From NCBI RefSeq assembly GCF_034932105.1, contig NZ_JAYGIG010000010.1, forward strand, positions 1 to 64,000: a DNA stretch of 64,000 bases. Direction: 5' to 3'. Positions 52,771-61,508 of the stretch are shown one piece after another. The number at the start of each line of letters is the position of its first letter. Position 1 is the stretch's first letter. A program made the translations under genes and the position numbers. Under the pieces are notes generated by a model, which was not told where the DNA came from, did no database searches, and saw only the letters and a program-made list of their open reading frames with translations. The DNA is from Leptothoe sp034932105. GTDB taxonomy: Bacteria; Cyanobacteriota; Cyanobacteriia; Phormidesmidales; Phormidesmidaceae.

Positions 52771-52997
52771 TAGGCTGTGACCACTGCCGTTCTAAGCTTA
52801 TACCTGCCTTACTAGGCTGATACTTTCTAGGCCGTGACCACTGCCGTTCTAAGCTTATACCTGCCTTACTAAACTGATACTTTTAGGCTGTGACCACTGC
52901 CGTTCTAAGCTTATACCTGCCTTACTAGGCTGATACTTTCTAGGCCGTGACCACTGCCGTTCTAAGCTTATACCCGCTTTAGTAGGCTGATTTTTTA
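52771..52997. repeat. 57-bp tandem repeat, four copies plus a partial one in a gene end
   Basis: Copies start at 52771, 52828, 52884, 52941 and a partial copy at 52996. Each starts TAGGC(T/C)GTGACCACTGCCGT. The last copy overlaps the stop codon and final codons of the DRTGG protein gene, so the array looks like an expansion of that gene's 3' end. HindIII-like AAGCTT occurs in each unit. Confidence 0.95.
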
Positions 52998-54101
52998 GGC
53001 CGTGACCACGGGCGATGACAGATCTAATTCAGCCATCAGCCGTTCCACGTCAAAGTACTTTTCCATCAGCAGTTGAATGCACTGAACCTTAATCGGTTCC
53101 TGCAAACGCACCTGCTGGAAAGACTTTTCAATGATTTCAACGGTGGTGAGGGTATCTAAATCCACCGATAAAATGGGGACCTCTAAATCTTGGGCTCGGC
53201 TAATGATGTCAGGGCGCGGTGCCAGATGACCCGTCAAAATTAGGCACTGGGTAGACGTTTCTAAGGCCGCCAGCTGAATGTCAGCCCGGTCACCACCGGT
53301 AATCACCGCCATATTGTCGGCCCGTCGAAAATACTTTAGAGCTGAGTTCACATTCATCGCCCCAATGCTCAGACTTTCCACCATCAGGTCCATGCGTTCT
53401 TGGCAGCAGAGCACCTCAGCCTTCAGTTGGTGAACTAATTCACCGACACTGACGCTCCGCATCAGGGGGGTACTGGGTAAAATCCCCAAAACGGGGATAT
53501 CATGGCGTTCTAAACAGGCTTTGACGTTGGTTTGGACATTCTGGAGCTGTTCCGGTGGGACATCATTAATCAAAACGCCCATGAGCCGATCGCCAAGCTT
53601 TTGTTTGGCCGCCAACAAACCATCGACAATCAGTACCGAATGAAATCTGGCCACTAACATGACTCGAGCTTCGGTAATTTTGGCCAGCTGGGGTAGGGAT
53701 AGGCCAAATAATGTGCCCTCTTCAAGATTGCCCGTGCCCTCAATCAGCAATAGGTCTTCTCCCTGACTATCGAGGTAAGTGGCCATTTGCTGGAGGTCAA
53801 CGGCCGAATTTTCGTCCGTTAATTGCTGCGCAATGGTTGCGGCATCTAGGGATAGCAGGGTTGGTCGTAACCGAGATTGGGGTAGCTTTAATATTTCAGC
53901 AATGAAGCTGACATCTTCATCAATATCCGATTCGTCGCTGGGACAGGTGCCGACGGGTTTGGCATAGGCTATGTCAATCCCGCGATCCCGAAGCTGTAAG
54001 GCCAGACCGGTTATGGTGGCCGATTTACCGCTGTATGGCTCTGTTGAGCCAATCAGCAGATGCTTTGATGGATTGGGCACACTATCACTCCTAACTACCA
54101 A
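52995..54101 (-). CDS. phosphotransacetylase-family protein (AAA_26 plus DRTGG domains)
   Basis: The 368-residue protein begins with a BioD-like P-loop domain (LLIGSTEPYSGKSATITGLA, YAKPVGTCPSDESDIDED, LLLIEGTGNLEEGTLFGL). From about 215 to 340 it has a DRTGG domain (SVGELVHQLKAEVLC, RRADNMAVITGGDRADIQLA, LILTGHLAPRPDIISRA). This pair forms the N-terminal part of long phosphotransacetylases, but the catalytic PTA domain is absent. It is therefore a regulatory or uncharacterised enzyme, as in other cyanobacteria. The stop codon lies inside the tandem repeat. Confidence 0.85.
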   Translation of the reverse strand: MVVRSDSVPNPSKHLLIGSTEPYSGKSATITGLALQLRDRGIDIAYAKPVGTCPSDESDIDEDVSFIAEILKLPQSRLRPTLLSLDAATIAQQLTDENSAVDLQQMATYLDSQGEDLLLIEGTGNLEEGTLFGLSLPQLAKITEARVMLVARFHSVLIVDGLLAAKQKLGDRLMGVLINDVPPEQLQNVQTNVKACLERHDIPVLGILPSTPLMRSVSVGELVHQLKAEVLCCQERMDLMVESLSIGAMNVNSALKYFRRADNMAVITGGDRADIQLAALETSTQCLILTGHLAPRPDIISRAQDLEVPILSVDLDTLTTVEIIEKSFQQVRLQEPIKVQCIQLLMEKYFDVERLMAELDLSSPVVTA

Positions 54102-54251
54102 GGGGGCTAACGCTTATTGTGCCATGGAGCGATGTGCGCCATGGGTTAAAACGTTAACTTTTGACGAAGTGTTTGATGGCTGTCTGAGGCGATGGGATGG
54201 ATTGGGGATGCGCTGCTGGTGATCAGGCCGACATTGGCGCTGAATGCAGAG

Positions 54252-54623
54252 CTAATCATCCATTCTCAGCAGTTTACGGTAGAACGATTTGGAGAAGTCG
54301 GGGGAGCGTTTGAGACGGATGGCGGTCACCACGTCGATCAGGAAATCGACAAACTCGAAGGTAGCCATGGTGATTTCGTAGGTGAGGTCGGCATCCCCAG
54401 CAAACTGCATGCGGCATTGGGTGAGGTCGGCCGGCAGCATGGAAACATTCCATGTGGCCAAAAAGATAATGCTCTCGCCTCCTTCGATCCGGCGCTCACC
54501 TTCCAGGTTGCCGCATTTGTAAAGGCCAATGGCATAGGGTAAGGCTTTACGTTTATTGCCTTGGTAATAGGGCAGATAAACGCCGACATCTTGTTTGGGA
54601 GCTGGCTGAATGTCTATAAGCAT
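54252..54623 (-). CDS. ebsA: EbsA family protein (type IV pilus / biofilm-linked)
   Basis: The 123-residue protein has the EbsA core: QDVGVYLPYYQGNKRKALPY, GLYKCGNLEGERRIEGGESI, FLATWNVSMLPADLT and the C-terminal DFSKSFYRKLLRMDD. In Synechococcus, EbsA is needed for type IV pilus assembly, and its loss allows biofilm formation. It is soluble and would act in the cytoplasm at the pilus machine. No pil genes are adjacent. It follows about 150 bp from the DRTGG gene start on the same strand. Confidence 0.82.
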   Translation of the reverse strand: MLIDIQPAPKQDVGVYLPYYQGNKRKALPYAIGLYKCGNLEGERRIEGGESIIFLATWNVSMLPADLTQCRMQFAGDADLTYEITMATFEFVDFLIDVVTAIRLKRSPDFSKSFYRKLLRMDD

Positions 54624-54895
54624 GGCGTTAAGCAGTGGGTCTCTTCAAACAGAGTGAACTTAAATTAACAGATGCGTCAAGGTCTGACCTTCAATCACTG
54701 ACTTTCAATCACTTGAGATGCTGTCAACTGTCAATGGGTTCTACCGAGCTAGTGTACCCACAGAATCTTGCGCTCTGTGCAAGATTCTGTGGCGGATGGC
54801 AGGGGACAAGGTTTATGTCTAGGGGCGATGGAATGTAACAGATTTTAATAAGATATTAATAACCTGTTACTTGATGCCCTAATTACACCGAACCT

Positions 54896-56260
54896 ATGGC
54901 GATTGAAATGGTACCTAATGCTTCTCCAGATGATCTTTCTGAGGGACGTCGCCTAAAAGCGTTAGCGGCTTTGGTGTTGTTGTGGGGCATAACGGGGGGG
55001 CTGCACATGTCTCCTTGGGGGGCTTTAGTGGTTTGGGTGGTGACGGGGCTGGTGGCGCTTTATATGGTGCGAATTGCGATCGCAAACCCCATCTATGCCA
55101 TTAGCCCCAATCAATCAAGTCTTCCCAACGCTTTGGGGATGGCTGCTTTAGACCCAACGGCCTTAAGCCCAGAGGATTGCCCCCAGGTATCCGTCCTGGT
55201 AGCTGCCAAAAATGAAGCGGCGGTGATTGCTAACCTGGTGGACTCCCTGTGCAGTTTGAATTACCCCGAAGACCGCTATGAACTTTGGGTGATCGATGAC
55301 AACAGTAACGATGGCACCGGCAGCATCTTAGATCGATTGGCCCATGAGTATCCAAAGCTGAAGGTACTGCACCGAGGCCCCGAGGCAACTGGAGGTAAGT
55401 CCGGTGCCCTCAATCTGGCCTGGCCCAGGGCTACGGGGGAGCTGCTGGCGGTGTTTGATGCCGATGCCCGGGTGCCGGCGAACTTACTGCAGCATGTGGT
55501 GCCGCTGTTTGCCAATGAGCGCACCGGGGCGATTCAAGTCCGCAAGTCCATTGTGAATAGTGAGACGAATTTCTGGACCCAGGGGCAAGCGGCGGAAATG
55601 GCCTTAGATCGCTACTACCAAGAGCAGCGAGCCGCCCGCTGTGGCATCGGAGAACTGCGGGGCAATGGCCAGTTTGTGCGCCGCACCGCCATTATCCAAT
55701 GTGGGGGTTGGAATGAAATGACCATTACCGATGATTTAGATCTGACGGTGCAGCTCCATCTAAATCAATGGAATATTGGCTTTTTGACCACCCCCCCTGT
55801 CGGTGAAGAAGGGGTAACCAGTGGCATCGCCCTTTGGCACCAGCGCAACCGTTGGGCTGAGGGGGGCTACCAGCGCTATTTAGACTATTGGCGGCTATTG
55901 CTGCGCAACCGGCTGGGGTGGAATAAATCCATTGATATGTTTATGTACTGGATGTTGCAATATATGTTGCCGATTGTTGCGCTGCCGGACTTAATATTTG
56001 CGATCGCCCTCCGCCAGTCTCCAGTGTTTGCCCCCTTAACCACATTTGCTGTGGGGGTGTCCTATTGGGGCATGGCCATGGGGATTCGTCGGACCCAGAA
56101 CATATCCTTGCCGCTGGCCATGGTGCTGGCCGTGAAAGGCACCCTCTACATGACCCACTGGATTGTGGTGATGGCCTTTGCTACCACCCGGATGGCAGTG
56201 CGGCCCAAGCGGTTGAAATGGGTGAAAACCATCCACGATGGAGAAGCCGCTAGCGCCTAA
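54896..56260 (+). CDS. mgdA: GT2 glycosyltransferase, likely monoglucosyldiacylglycerol synthase
   Basis: The 454-residue protein has two N-terminal membrane helices, then a processive-type GT2 domain: VSVLVAAKNEAAVIANLVDS, WVIDDNSNDGT, GGKSGALNLAWP, VFDADARVP (metal site), TITDDLDLTVQLHLNQW and the HQRNRWAEGGYQRYLDYWR motif. Three to four helices follow. This matches the cyanobacterial enzyme that adds glucose to diacylglycerol, the first step to the galactolipids of thylakoids. The tail RPKRLKWVKTIHDGE also fits. Confidence is high for GT2 and moderate for the exact lipid role. Confidence 0.85.
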   Translation: MAIEMVPNASPDDLSEGRRLKALAALVLLWGITGGLHMSPWGALVVWVVTGLVALYMVRIAIANPIYAISPNQSSLPNALGMAALDPTALSPEDCPQVSVLVAAKNEAAVIANLVDSLCSLNYPEDRYELWVIDDNSNDGTGSILDRLAHEYPKLKVLHRGPEATGGKSGALNLAWPRATGELLAVFDADARVPANLLQHVVPLFANERTGAIQVRKSIVNSETNFWTQGQAAEMALDRYYQEQRAARCGIGELRGNGQFVRRTAIIQCGGWNEMTITDDLDLTVQLHLNQWNIGFLTTPPVGEEGVTSGIALWHQRNRWAEGGYQRYLDYWRLLLRNRLGWNKSIDMFMYWMLQYMLPIVALPDLIFAIALRQSPVFAPLTTFAVGVSYWGMAMGIRRTQNISLPLAMVLAVKGTLYMTHWIVVMAFATTRMAVRPKRLKWVKTIHDGEAASA

Positions 56261-56285
56261 AGACGGCGAGTTGGACACACCAAAC

Positions 56286-56405
56286 TTAAAGCGGGACGTT
56301 TTTCCAAGGATAGAAGTCAGGAGTCAGGAGCCAGAAGCTAGGCCCCTACGGAATTCTGACTCCTGGATTCTAGATTCCTACCCAACCAGAATTTTCCGGC
56401 TTAAA
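56286..56405 (+). repeat. MITE-like interspersed repeat, copy A
   Basis: About 120 bp starting TTAAAGCGGGACGTTTTTCC and ending AATTTTCCGGCTTAAA. The ends are imperfect inverted repeats (TTAAAGCGGGA against TTTAAGCCGGA). The middle is made of AGTCAGGAG-type words. A reverse-oriented relative lies at 59566-59671. Confidence 0.75.
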
Positions 56406-56463
56406 TGGATACCTGGCGAGTTTTAACAATTTATATCTCAATACTGGTGTTACGAGTCTATAG

Positions 56464-56497
56464 AAAACGTTGCAATGCAGGCATCGCAACGTTTTTT
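56464..56497 (+). terminator. rho-independent terminator after the mgdA-like gene
   Basis: AAAACGTTGC and GCAACGTTTTTT form a stem extended by ATGC/GCAT. It ends in a T run and also supports the minus direction weakly. Confidence 0.8.
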
Positions 56498-56562
56498 CAC
56501 GTTTGTTGCCAGTTAGATCGGTTAGCGTATGAAACATATCCATCCATACCTGGTCTGATTTT

Positions 56563-57111
56563 ATGACAAATTTCACCTTGCCGTATCCCAAGCTGTCGCC
56601 GCGCCAGTTCGCTTGGGATACCGCCGTTCTCTTTGTGGCTGTCTTTTGGCTCGGGGGCAGCTTAATTCTCGACTTAGTGGTCATGCCCATGCTTTACATG
56701 AGTGGCATGATGACAGCTCCTGGGTTTGCCAGCGCTGGTTATGGCTTATTTGAGCTATTCAACCATTTGGAAATGCTGCTGTCCGGGCTGATTTTGACCG
56801 GCGTGTTATCCATGCGCCATGCCCATGGGGAAAGAGCGGTGGAAATTAGCGGTAGTCGCAGTCGCTGGGCCTTATTTTTATCCGGTGGCCTGATTGCGAT
56901 CGCGTTGACCTATACCTACGTGCTGACTCCCTACATGGGCGCTATCGGCATTGCCCTCGACATGCCTGGCATCATTCATATCGTCCCTAACGCCATGAAT
57001 TGGATGCACGGGGCCTACTGGTTCCTGGAGTCCATCAAAGTGCTGGCGCTCGGGTTTTTATTAACCCTTTGCTACAGCGACATTGCCGCCCAGTTTACTG
57101 AGCACAATTAG
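56563..57111 (+). CDS. four-helix membrane protein (DUF4149-like)
   Basis: The 182-residue protein has four membrane helices: AVLFVAVFWLGGSLILDLVV, MLLSGLILTGVLSM, ALFLSGGLIAIALTYTYVLT and LESIKVLALGFLLTLCYSDI. A His-rich turn (NHLEM, RHAHGER) and GIIHIVPNAMNWMHGAYW could bind a metal or heme, but this is only suggestive. The layout recalls DUF4149 proteins. Function is unknown. It is convergent with the manganese-transporter halves. Confidence 0.7.
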   Translation: MTNFTLPYPKLSPRQFAWDTAVLFVAVFWLGGSLILDLVVMPMLYMSGMMTAPGFASAGYGLFELFNHLEMLLSGLILTGVLSMRHAHGERAVEISGSRSRWALFLSGGLIAIALTYTYVLTPYMGAIGIALDMPGIIHIVPNAMNWMHGAYWFLESIKVLALGFLLTLCYSDIAAQFTEHN

Positions 57112-57136
57112 TTTCCCTCGTCAGGCCACATTCTCG

Positions 57137-57424
57137 TCAGGCCACATCCCTGTCAGGCCACAATAGACGGATTGCTAACAGCGCAAATCCTATGGCAGCA
57201 ATACCTTTAACCAGCTGTTCCGGTAAGATTTGCGCTGTTCCTTCCCCCAGCAGAACGCCGAGGAAGCTCGCTAGAACAAGGGCGCTGGCCGTCCCGAAAA
57301 AAACCGCTTTGGGGGATGACGAGCTGCCCCCTAATGCGATGGCAGCTAGCTGACTTTTATCCCCCAATTCCGATAGGAAGACGGTGATAAAGCTAACGCT
57401 AACGAGATTCCAATCAAATGACAT
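57137..57424 (-). CDS. half-size UPF0016/GDT1 manganese exporter subunit
   Basis: The 95-residue protein is one half of the usual two-domain UPF0016/GDT1 transporter: three helices with the signature ELGDKSQLAAIALGG in the first. The partner half is encoded 73 bp upstream on the same strand with ELGDKTQ. Together they should make the antiparallel pair of domains and move manganese or calcium. Such half-size exchangers (Hmx) are known in cyanobacteria. The gene ends in a C-rich direct repeat (GTCAGGCCACA, near 57120-57165). Confidence 0.88.
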   Translation of the reverse strand: MSFDWNLVSVSFITVFLSELGDKSQLAAIALGGSSSSPKAVFFGTASALVLASFLGVLLGEGTAQILPEQLVKGIAAIGFALLAIRLLWPDRDVA

Positions 57425-57496
57425 AGTTCAAGCAGGTGTCGTGGTTGGGCCTACGAGCCCATGGGGCTTTAAATCAAAACATAACCAGAGGGTTGC

Positions 57497-57871
57497 CTAA
57501 AGTCCCACCACTTCGGCGGCTAGGCAGACGGAAATAATTAGCAGTAAGATCCCGGCTAAGGTGTCTAGGGTTTCTGGCGAGACCCGTTGCGCCAGCCATT
57601 GTCCCACCAGCACTCCGATTAGGCTAGTGGAAATTAAGGCTAGGGCCGCGCCGACAAATACCGTCAACGGTTTATGGGACTGGGCGCTGATCAACAGGGT
57701 GGCCACTTGGGTTTTATCCCCCAGTTCAGCCAGAAAAATAGTGACAAATGTTGAGAGAAAAACACCCCAGAAGGCTGCTTTGGCTTCCGTTGTCTGGGGT
57801 GTTTTTCTCTGGGATGGCTCGGTGCGCGTGGGCTGGATTGAAGATGGGGAGGGCAAGGGGGGATCTTTCAT
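57497..57871 (-). CDS. half-size UPF0016/GDT1 manganese exporter subunit (partner)
   Basis: The 124-residue protein starts at Met32 of the open frame (57871); the longer frame would run into the preceding gene. A Pro/Ser/Thr-rich N-terminus of about 35 residues leads to three helices with AELGDKTQVATLLISAQSHK, GAALALISTSLIGVLVG and AGILLLIISVCLAAEVVGL. It is paired with the next gene downstream; both halves carry one copy of the E-x-G-D-K-(S/T) motif, which forms the ion site. Manganese handling matters for photosystem II assembly. Confidence 0.88.
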   Translation of the reverse strand: MKDPPLPSPSSIQPTRTEPSQRKTPQTTEAKAAFWGVFLSTFVTIFLAELGDKTQVATLLISAQSHKPLTVFVGAALALISTSLIGVLVGQWLAQRVSPETLDTLAGILLLIISVCLAAEVVGL

Positions 57872-57947
57872 ATTCCTTTCATAATTCCTTTGATTATCTG
57901 TCAGAAAGATTGTGAGGGCAAGGCTTGAGGGAGTTTTGACTGCAAAC

Positions 57948-58328
57948 TCAGCTCTGATCCTCATGGTCTAATTCCTCTTCTAACCCCACTGCCACCATAA
58001 ATCGGACCAGTTCATCACTGTTAGGGCCATAGACCCCACTAATTTGTTCTTCACAACAGTCGATGGCAAAGTCATTGAGTTCCCCTGGCTCGATGCCAAA
58101 CATCTGGGCAAAGGTATCGGGTTGGACGCGGCAAAAACTGGGGCGCTGGTCGTAAATTTTGCAGAGGCGCTGTTCGGCGTCGTAGTTGATGCACCAACCG
58201 TTTGGACCGACCATGCCCAGGTAGATGTCCAGCTGCTCTGGGGTGAGATAGTTGGCTAAATCCGGGCGATCTGTCGGGGTGAGGTTACAGCAGGCACCAC
58301 AGGTGTTTACACATTGCCACGTGGCCAT
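57948..58328 (-). CDS. YkgJ-family cysteine-cluster protein
   Basis: The 126-residue protein has the zinc- or iron-sulfur-binding cluster CVNTCGACCNL at the N-terminus, then GWCINYDAEQRLCKIYDQRP and SFCRVQPDTF, and DFAIDCCEEQISG. The number and spacing of cysteines fit the YkgJ/CxxCxxCC family, whose function is unknown. It may be co-transcribed with the two exporter halves, starting 77 bp before the first of them. A start at Met1 is natural. Confidence 0.88.
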   Translation of the reverse strand: MATWQCVNTCGACCNLTPTDRPDLANYLTPEQLDIYLGMVGPNGWCINYDAEQRLCKIYDQRPSFCRVQPDTFAQMFGIEPGELNDFAIDCCEEQISGVYGPNSDELVRFMVAVGLEEELDHEDQS

Positions 58329-58520
58329 GGTCTCGGTCCTTATGGGAGTAGGGTTTGCTCCATCAGCATAAGGGTCTGGGGTAGGGCAATGGGGCGAGTC
58401 GTCTCCATAAAAGTTTTTGGAATTTTGTAAACATTCTTAAAAGTGGTGGGATCGAACCAGGTAAAATAGCGATGCGCTTGAGTGCGCAAAGGTCACGGTT
58501 ATTTGGTTAGCGGAGGTTCA

Positions 58521-58658
58521 ATGGCTCTTCTGGGTTTCCTAGATTTTCTCAGCAATATTAATTTTCTGGTAATAGCTCAGCTCACTGTCCTAGCAATGGT
58601 GGTTATTTCCGGTCCAGTAATCGTGTTTTTGCTAGTGGCACGGGGCGGCGATCTTTAA
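58521..58658 (+). CDS. psb30: photosystem II protein Psb30 (Ycf12)
   Basis: The 45-residue product has one membrane helix with the Psb30 signature: FLVIAQLTVLAMVVISGPVI followed by VFLLVARGGDL. Psb30 sits at the edge of photosystem II near cytochrome b559 and stabilises the complex. GCGGAGG at 58510-58516 is a good ribosome site just before ATG 58521. This copy has a slightly longer N-terminus (MALLGFLDFLSNI) than usual. A long terminator hairpin follows at once. Confidence 0.9.
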   Translation: MALLGFLDFLSNINFLVIAQLTVLAMVVISGPVIVFLLVARGGDL

Positions 58659-58667
58659 AACCGGATG

Positions 58668-58731
58668 AACCCTGGTATCTGCCAGCTTCCAAGGCGTTTA
58701 GTCTTTGAGAGCTGGCAGATGCCGGGGTTTT
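58668..58731. terminator. bidirectional terminator between psb30 and ispD
   Basis: AACCCTGGTATCTGCCAGCT pairs with AGCTGGCAGATGCCGGGGTT with one mismatch and one G-T pair. A T run follows on the plus side. Confidence 0.85.
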
Positions 58732-58735
58732 AAGG

Positions 58736-59416
58736 TTAAAGCCGCTGACTGAGAATAAATTCTGCGATCGCAAGATCCACCGGAGTTGTCACCTTCAAAT
58801 TGGTGTCTTCTCCTTCCACAATGTGAACAGTCAGACCACATTTTTCAAATAGAGCCGCATCGTCAGTCACCGACCAGCCTTGGGACTGACCTTTAGCGTG
58901 GGCTTCCATAAGCAAGGCCACATCAAAGCCCTGGGGCGTTTGGGCTGCCCATAGCTGGGAGCGAGCGAGGGTAGCGGTAATCATGCCAGATCCATTGACC
59001 TGTTTGATCGTGTCTTTGACCGGCACCGCCGCGATAAATCCTTGGCAATGGTCAAATGCTGCCGTACAGCGGTCAAATAGGGCGGGGGTGGCGAGGCAAC
59101 GGGCTCCATCGTGGATCAGCACCTGTTGGGCATGGGCGGGTAGCGCCTGCAGGCCGTTGTAGACCGATGCCTGCCGCGTATCACCTCCCGGAATAAAGAC
59201 TAATGGTTTGTCCATGCCCAGTTGGGCCACAATTTCTGTAAACGCAGGCTGATCCATGGCTTGGCAAATAATGCCGATCCATTCCACCGTGCTAGCGGCG
59301 GCCGCGGCCTTGAGGGTCCAGCCCAGGATGGACTGATGGAGTAGGGGTAAAAGTAGCTTGTTGCCATCAGCCCCCATGCGTTTGCCAACGCCCGCCGCCG
59401 GTATGAGTAGGTGCAT
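58736..59416 (-). CDS. ispD: 2-C-methyl-D-erythritol 4-phosphate cytidylyltransferase
   Basis: IspD joins CTP to methylerythritol phosphate in the MEP pathway, which supplies carotenoids and the phytol of chlorophyll. The protein (226 residues from Met5) has LLIPAAGVGKRMGADGNKLL with the nucleotide loop and Lys, GGDTRQASVYNGLQALPA, VLIHDGARCLATPALFDRC, AVPVKDTIKQVNGSG and the SVTDDAALFEKCGLTVHIVE motif. The frame is open to 59428, with a second possible start (MGDSM). It stands alone as a single-gene unit. Confidence 0.96.
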   Translation of the reverse strand: MHLLIPAAGVGKRMGADGNKLLLPLLHQSILGWTLKAAAAASTVEWIGIICQAMDQPAFTEIVAQLGMDKPLVFIPGGDTRQASVYNGLQALPAHAQQVLIHDGARCLATPALFDRCTAAFDHCQGFIAAVPVKDTIKQVNGSGMITATLARSQLWAAQTPQGFDVALLMEAHAKGQSQGWSVTDDAALFEKCGLTVHIVEGEDTNLKVTTPVDLAIAEFILSQRL

Positions 59417-59565
59417 ACTGTCTCCCAAAGCTTGTCAGATGATTGATCGATCTAAATAATCCAGGCATCCAGAAAGTGTTTTCACGCTGGTTGATCCCCA
59501 TCTATCCTCTCAAAAACCCTACCTAATCCCAGGATGTTTTTTGGGGTCTGAAAAGGGGGATCAAC

Positions 59566-59671
59566 TTAAGCCGGAAAATCCTGGCTAGGTGGGGAATCAG
59601 GGGCCAGAAGCCAGTGAGGCCCTGATGCCTGACTTCTGAATACTATCCTTGGGAAAACGTCCCGCTTTGAG
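59566..59671 (-). repeat. MITE-like interspersed repeat, copy B (inverted)
   Basis: Read on the minus strand it starts AAAGCGGGACGTTTTCCCAA and ends AGGATTTTCCGGCTTAA, closely matching copy A at 56286-56405. The centre has diverged (GGCCTCACTGGCTTCTGG). The rest of the gap 59417-59824 has no gene. Confidence 0.75.
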
Positions 59672-59824
59672 TTGGGACCCCTGAAAAGCTTTGGAACTCT
59701 AAAATGGTATCGTTCCTTACATTGGCAGCGGAAAATTTATCAATTTTGCCGTTTAGTCACCTTTCTACAGCGTTAGGGCTGCCAGCTTCCTCTAGAATGA
59801 GTAGCGAAGTATAATCCGAAGTCC

Positions 59825-60769
59825 ATGCGCGTCCTGGCTTTAGTCCCTGGTGGAATCAGCGATCAGCTTCAGTTTTTTCCAACCTTAACGACCATCCAAA
59901 AAGCCTACCCCAACGCTGATATTGCGATGGTGGTAGAGCCTTCATCCAAGTCGGCTTATCGGGTATCCAAGGCTGTCAGTGAGATAATTCCCTTTGATTA
60001 TCGGGGGCAAAATAGCCCGTCGGATTGGGCGAACTTGTTAGGCATTATTCGCGATCGCGAATTTGAGCTAGCCCTATGTGCCAGTGACCGTTGGGAGGAG
60101 GGCGTATTGCTCTGGCTCAGCGGTATTCCCACCCGGATTGGCTATAGCACTGCCAAAACACCGTGGCTCTACACCAATACGGTGACCGTTGATCGGCAGC
60201 AGTACCCCGCTAACCAATATCAGGCGCTACTGGAGGGATTGGCCCTCCCCTCCCCCTCTGCACCTATCGAATTAAATGTACCCGAGGGGGATATTACCTG
60301 GGCGGATGCCCAGCGCCAGTCCCTAGGGGTGGCCGACAGCGGCTATGTTCTTCTGTATCCTGGCCTGAATGGTCAAGCGGAAGGATATCCGGAGGCTGGT
60401 TGGCTCACCATTATGGATGACTTTCAGGATAAGCAGCCCCAGCTCCCCATCGTCATCCTAGAAACTGTGGATAGCGAGGATATGGTGGCCGCCCTCCGGC
60501 GTCAACGGAACTTCAAGACGTTGAGGGCGGCTAATCTGGGGCAGGTGGCGGCGATGTTGGCGGGAGCTAATTTGGCCATTAGCCCCGACAGCTATGTCAG
60601 TCAAGTGGCCATGGCCCTCCAGGTGTTTATCGTCGTGCTCCAGACTACCCTGAGTCCGGCTTTGCCCCCAGCTGATGGCGAACTGCGAGCCTTAGCGGTA
60701 CGGTCTGGTACAAATAGGTTGGCCGATCTGAATCCAGGGGATGTGTTAAAGCAGGTTTGGGCTGGCTAA
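59825..60769 (+). CDS. family 9 glycosyltransferase (heptosyltransferase-like)
   Basis: The 314-residue protein has the GT-B fold of the ADP-heptose:LPS heptosyltransferase family. The N-terminal MRVLALVPGGISDQLQFFPT with the Gly-rich loop and LRRQRNFKTLRAANLGQVAA lead to AMLAGANLAISPDSYVSQVA (donor site) near the C-terminus. The normal GDxLxxxP and GxSxxxKxWP motifs are weak, so the donor sugar is uncertain. The likely role is in lipopolysaccharide or another surface glycan. It is a single-gene unit. Confidence 0.8.
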   Translation: MRVLALVPGGISDQLQFFPTLTTIQKAYPNADIAMVVEPSSKSAYRVSKAVSEIIPFDYRGQNSPSDWANLLGIIRDREFELALCASDRWEEGVLLWLSGIPTRIGYSTAKTPWLYTNTVTVDRQQYPANQYQALLEGLALPSPSAPIELNVPEGDITWADAQRQSLGVADSGYVLLYPGLNGQAEGYPEAGWLTIMDDFQDKQPQLPIVILETVDSEDMVAALRRQRNFKTLRAANLGQVAAMLAGANLAISPDSYVSQVAMALQVFIVVLQTTLSPALPPADGELRALAVRSGTNRLADLNPGDVLKQVWAG

Positions 60770-60951
60770 GTACCTTGGCCACAATCTGCTCGTTTTGGCC
60801 TAATTTTCGCCCAGAAATTAGGTCGCCTCAGCAAAAGCTTAAGACTATATACGATGTCTTGAGGCAGGCAATCTATCTTCCGGTAGGATAGCCCTGGAAT
60901 AAGATATTCATTTCAATAAAATCATCATAAATCTCTAGGCGAGGTAAAACC

Positions 60952-61461
60952 ATGGATCGCGTTAAATCTCAAGCTGCTGTGGTATCTCAGCTACTTTTTG
61001 ATCCTAAAACAGCAGGTGCTTATAAAGATGTTTTGACCCTGACTGGCACAATAGTGAAAGAAGTAGCGTTGCTAGCGTGGTTGCTGATTTGTTCCATATT
61101 TGTATTTGGCGCTTGGTTTAGCGATACGGCCATTAGTTCTGGACAGAATGCTCGCAAATGGTGGCAATCCCAGCAACTGGAAGCCGCAGACGGAAATCAG
61201 GCAGCGGCCGCGACTGGCCAGGCTTTACTGGATGTGAGCAAAAATGGCGCTTATTTTTTGTTAAATAAAGCTCGTGAGCAACTGGGTTTGGATCAGCTAG
61301 AACCTCCTGCCACCCCCGATGCGACTAAAGCGGTGAAGTCCACGGCAACAAAAGTGGCCGAGGCCGCTAAAACCGCTACGACAGCTGCTGTTGATAAAGT
61401 GACGGCGGTCGCTCAAGAAGCTAAGGCTGCGATGGATAAAGCCTCTGATGCTGACGAATAA
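60952..61461 (+). CDS. membrane protein with Ala/Lys-rich helical tail
   Basis: The 169-residue protein has a hydrophobic segment at about residues 36-54 (VALLAWLLICSIFVFGAWF). Two amphipathic segments and a long tail rich in Ala, Lys, Thr and Val (TKVAEAAKTATTAAVDKV, AQEAKAAMDKASDADE) follow. The tail resembles apolipoprotein- or LEA-like helices that lie on membranes. I recognise no named family; its features are compatible with a thylakoid-linked protein. A long perfect terminator follows at 61509. Confidence 0.65.
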   Translation: MDRVKSQAAVVSQLLFDPKTAGAYKDVLTLTGTIVKEVALLAWLLICSIFVFGAWFSDTAISSGQNARKWWQSQQLEAADGNQAAAATGQALLDVSKNGAYFLLNKAREQLGLDQLEPPATPDATKAVKSTATKVAEAAKTATTAAVDKVTAVAQEAKAAMDKASDADE

Positions 61462-61508
61462 AACCGCCCTTCAAACCAATTGAGCGCTGATCAGAATTGA
61501 CGGCTATG

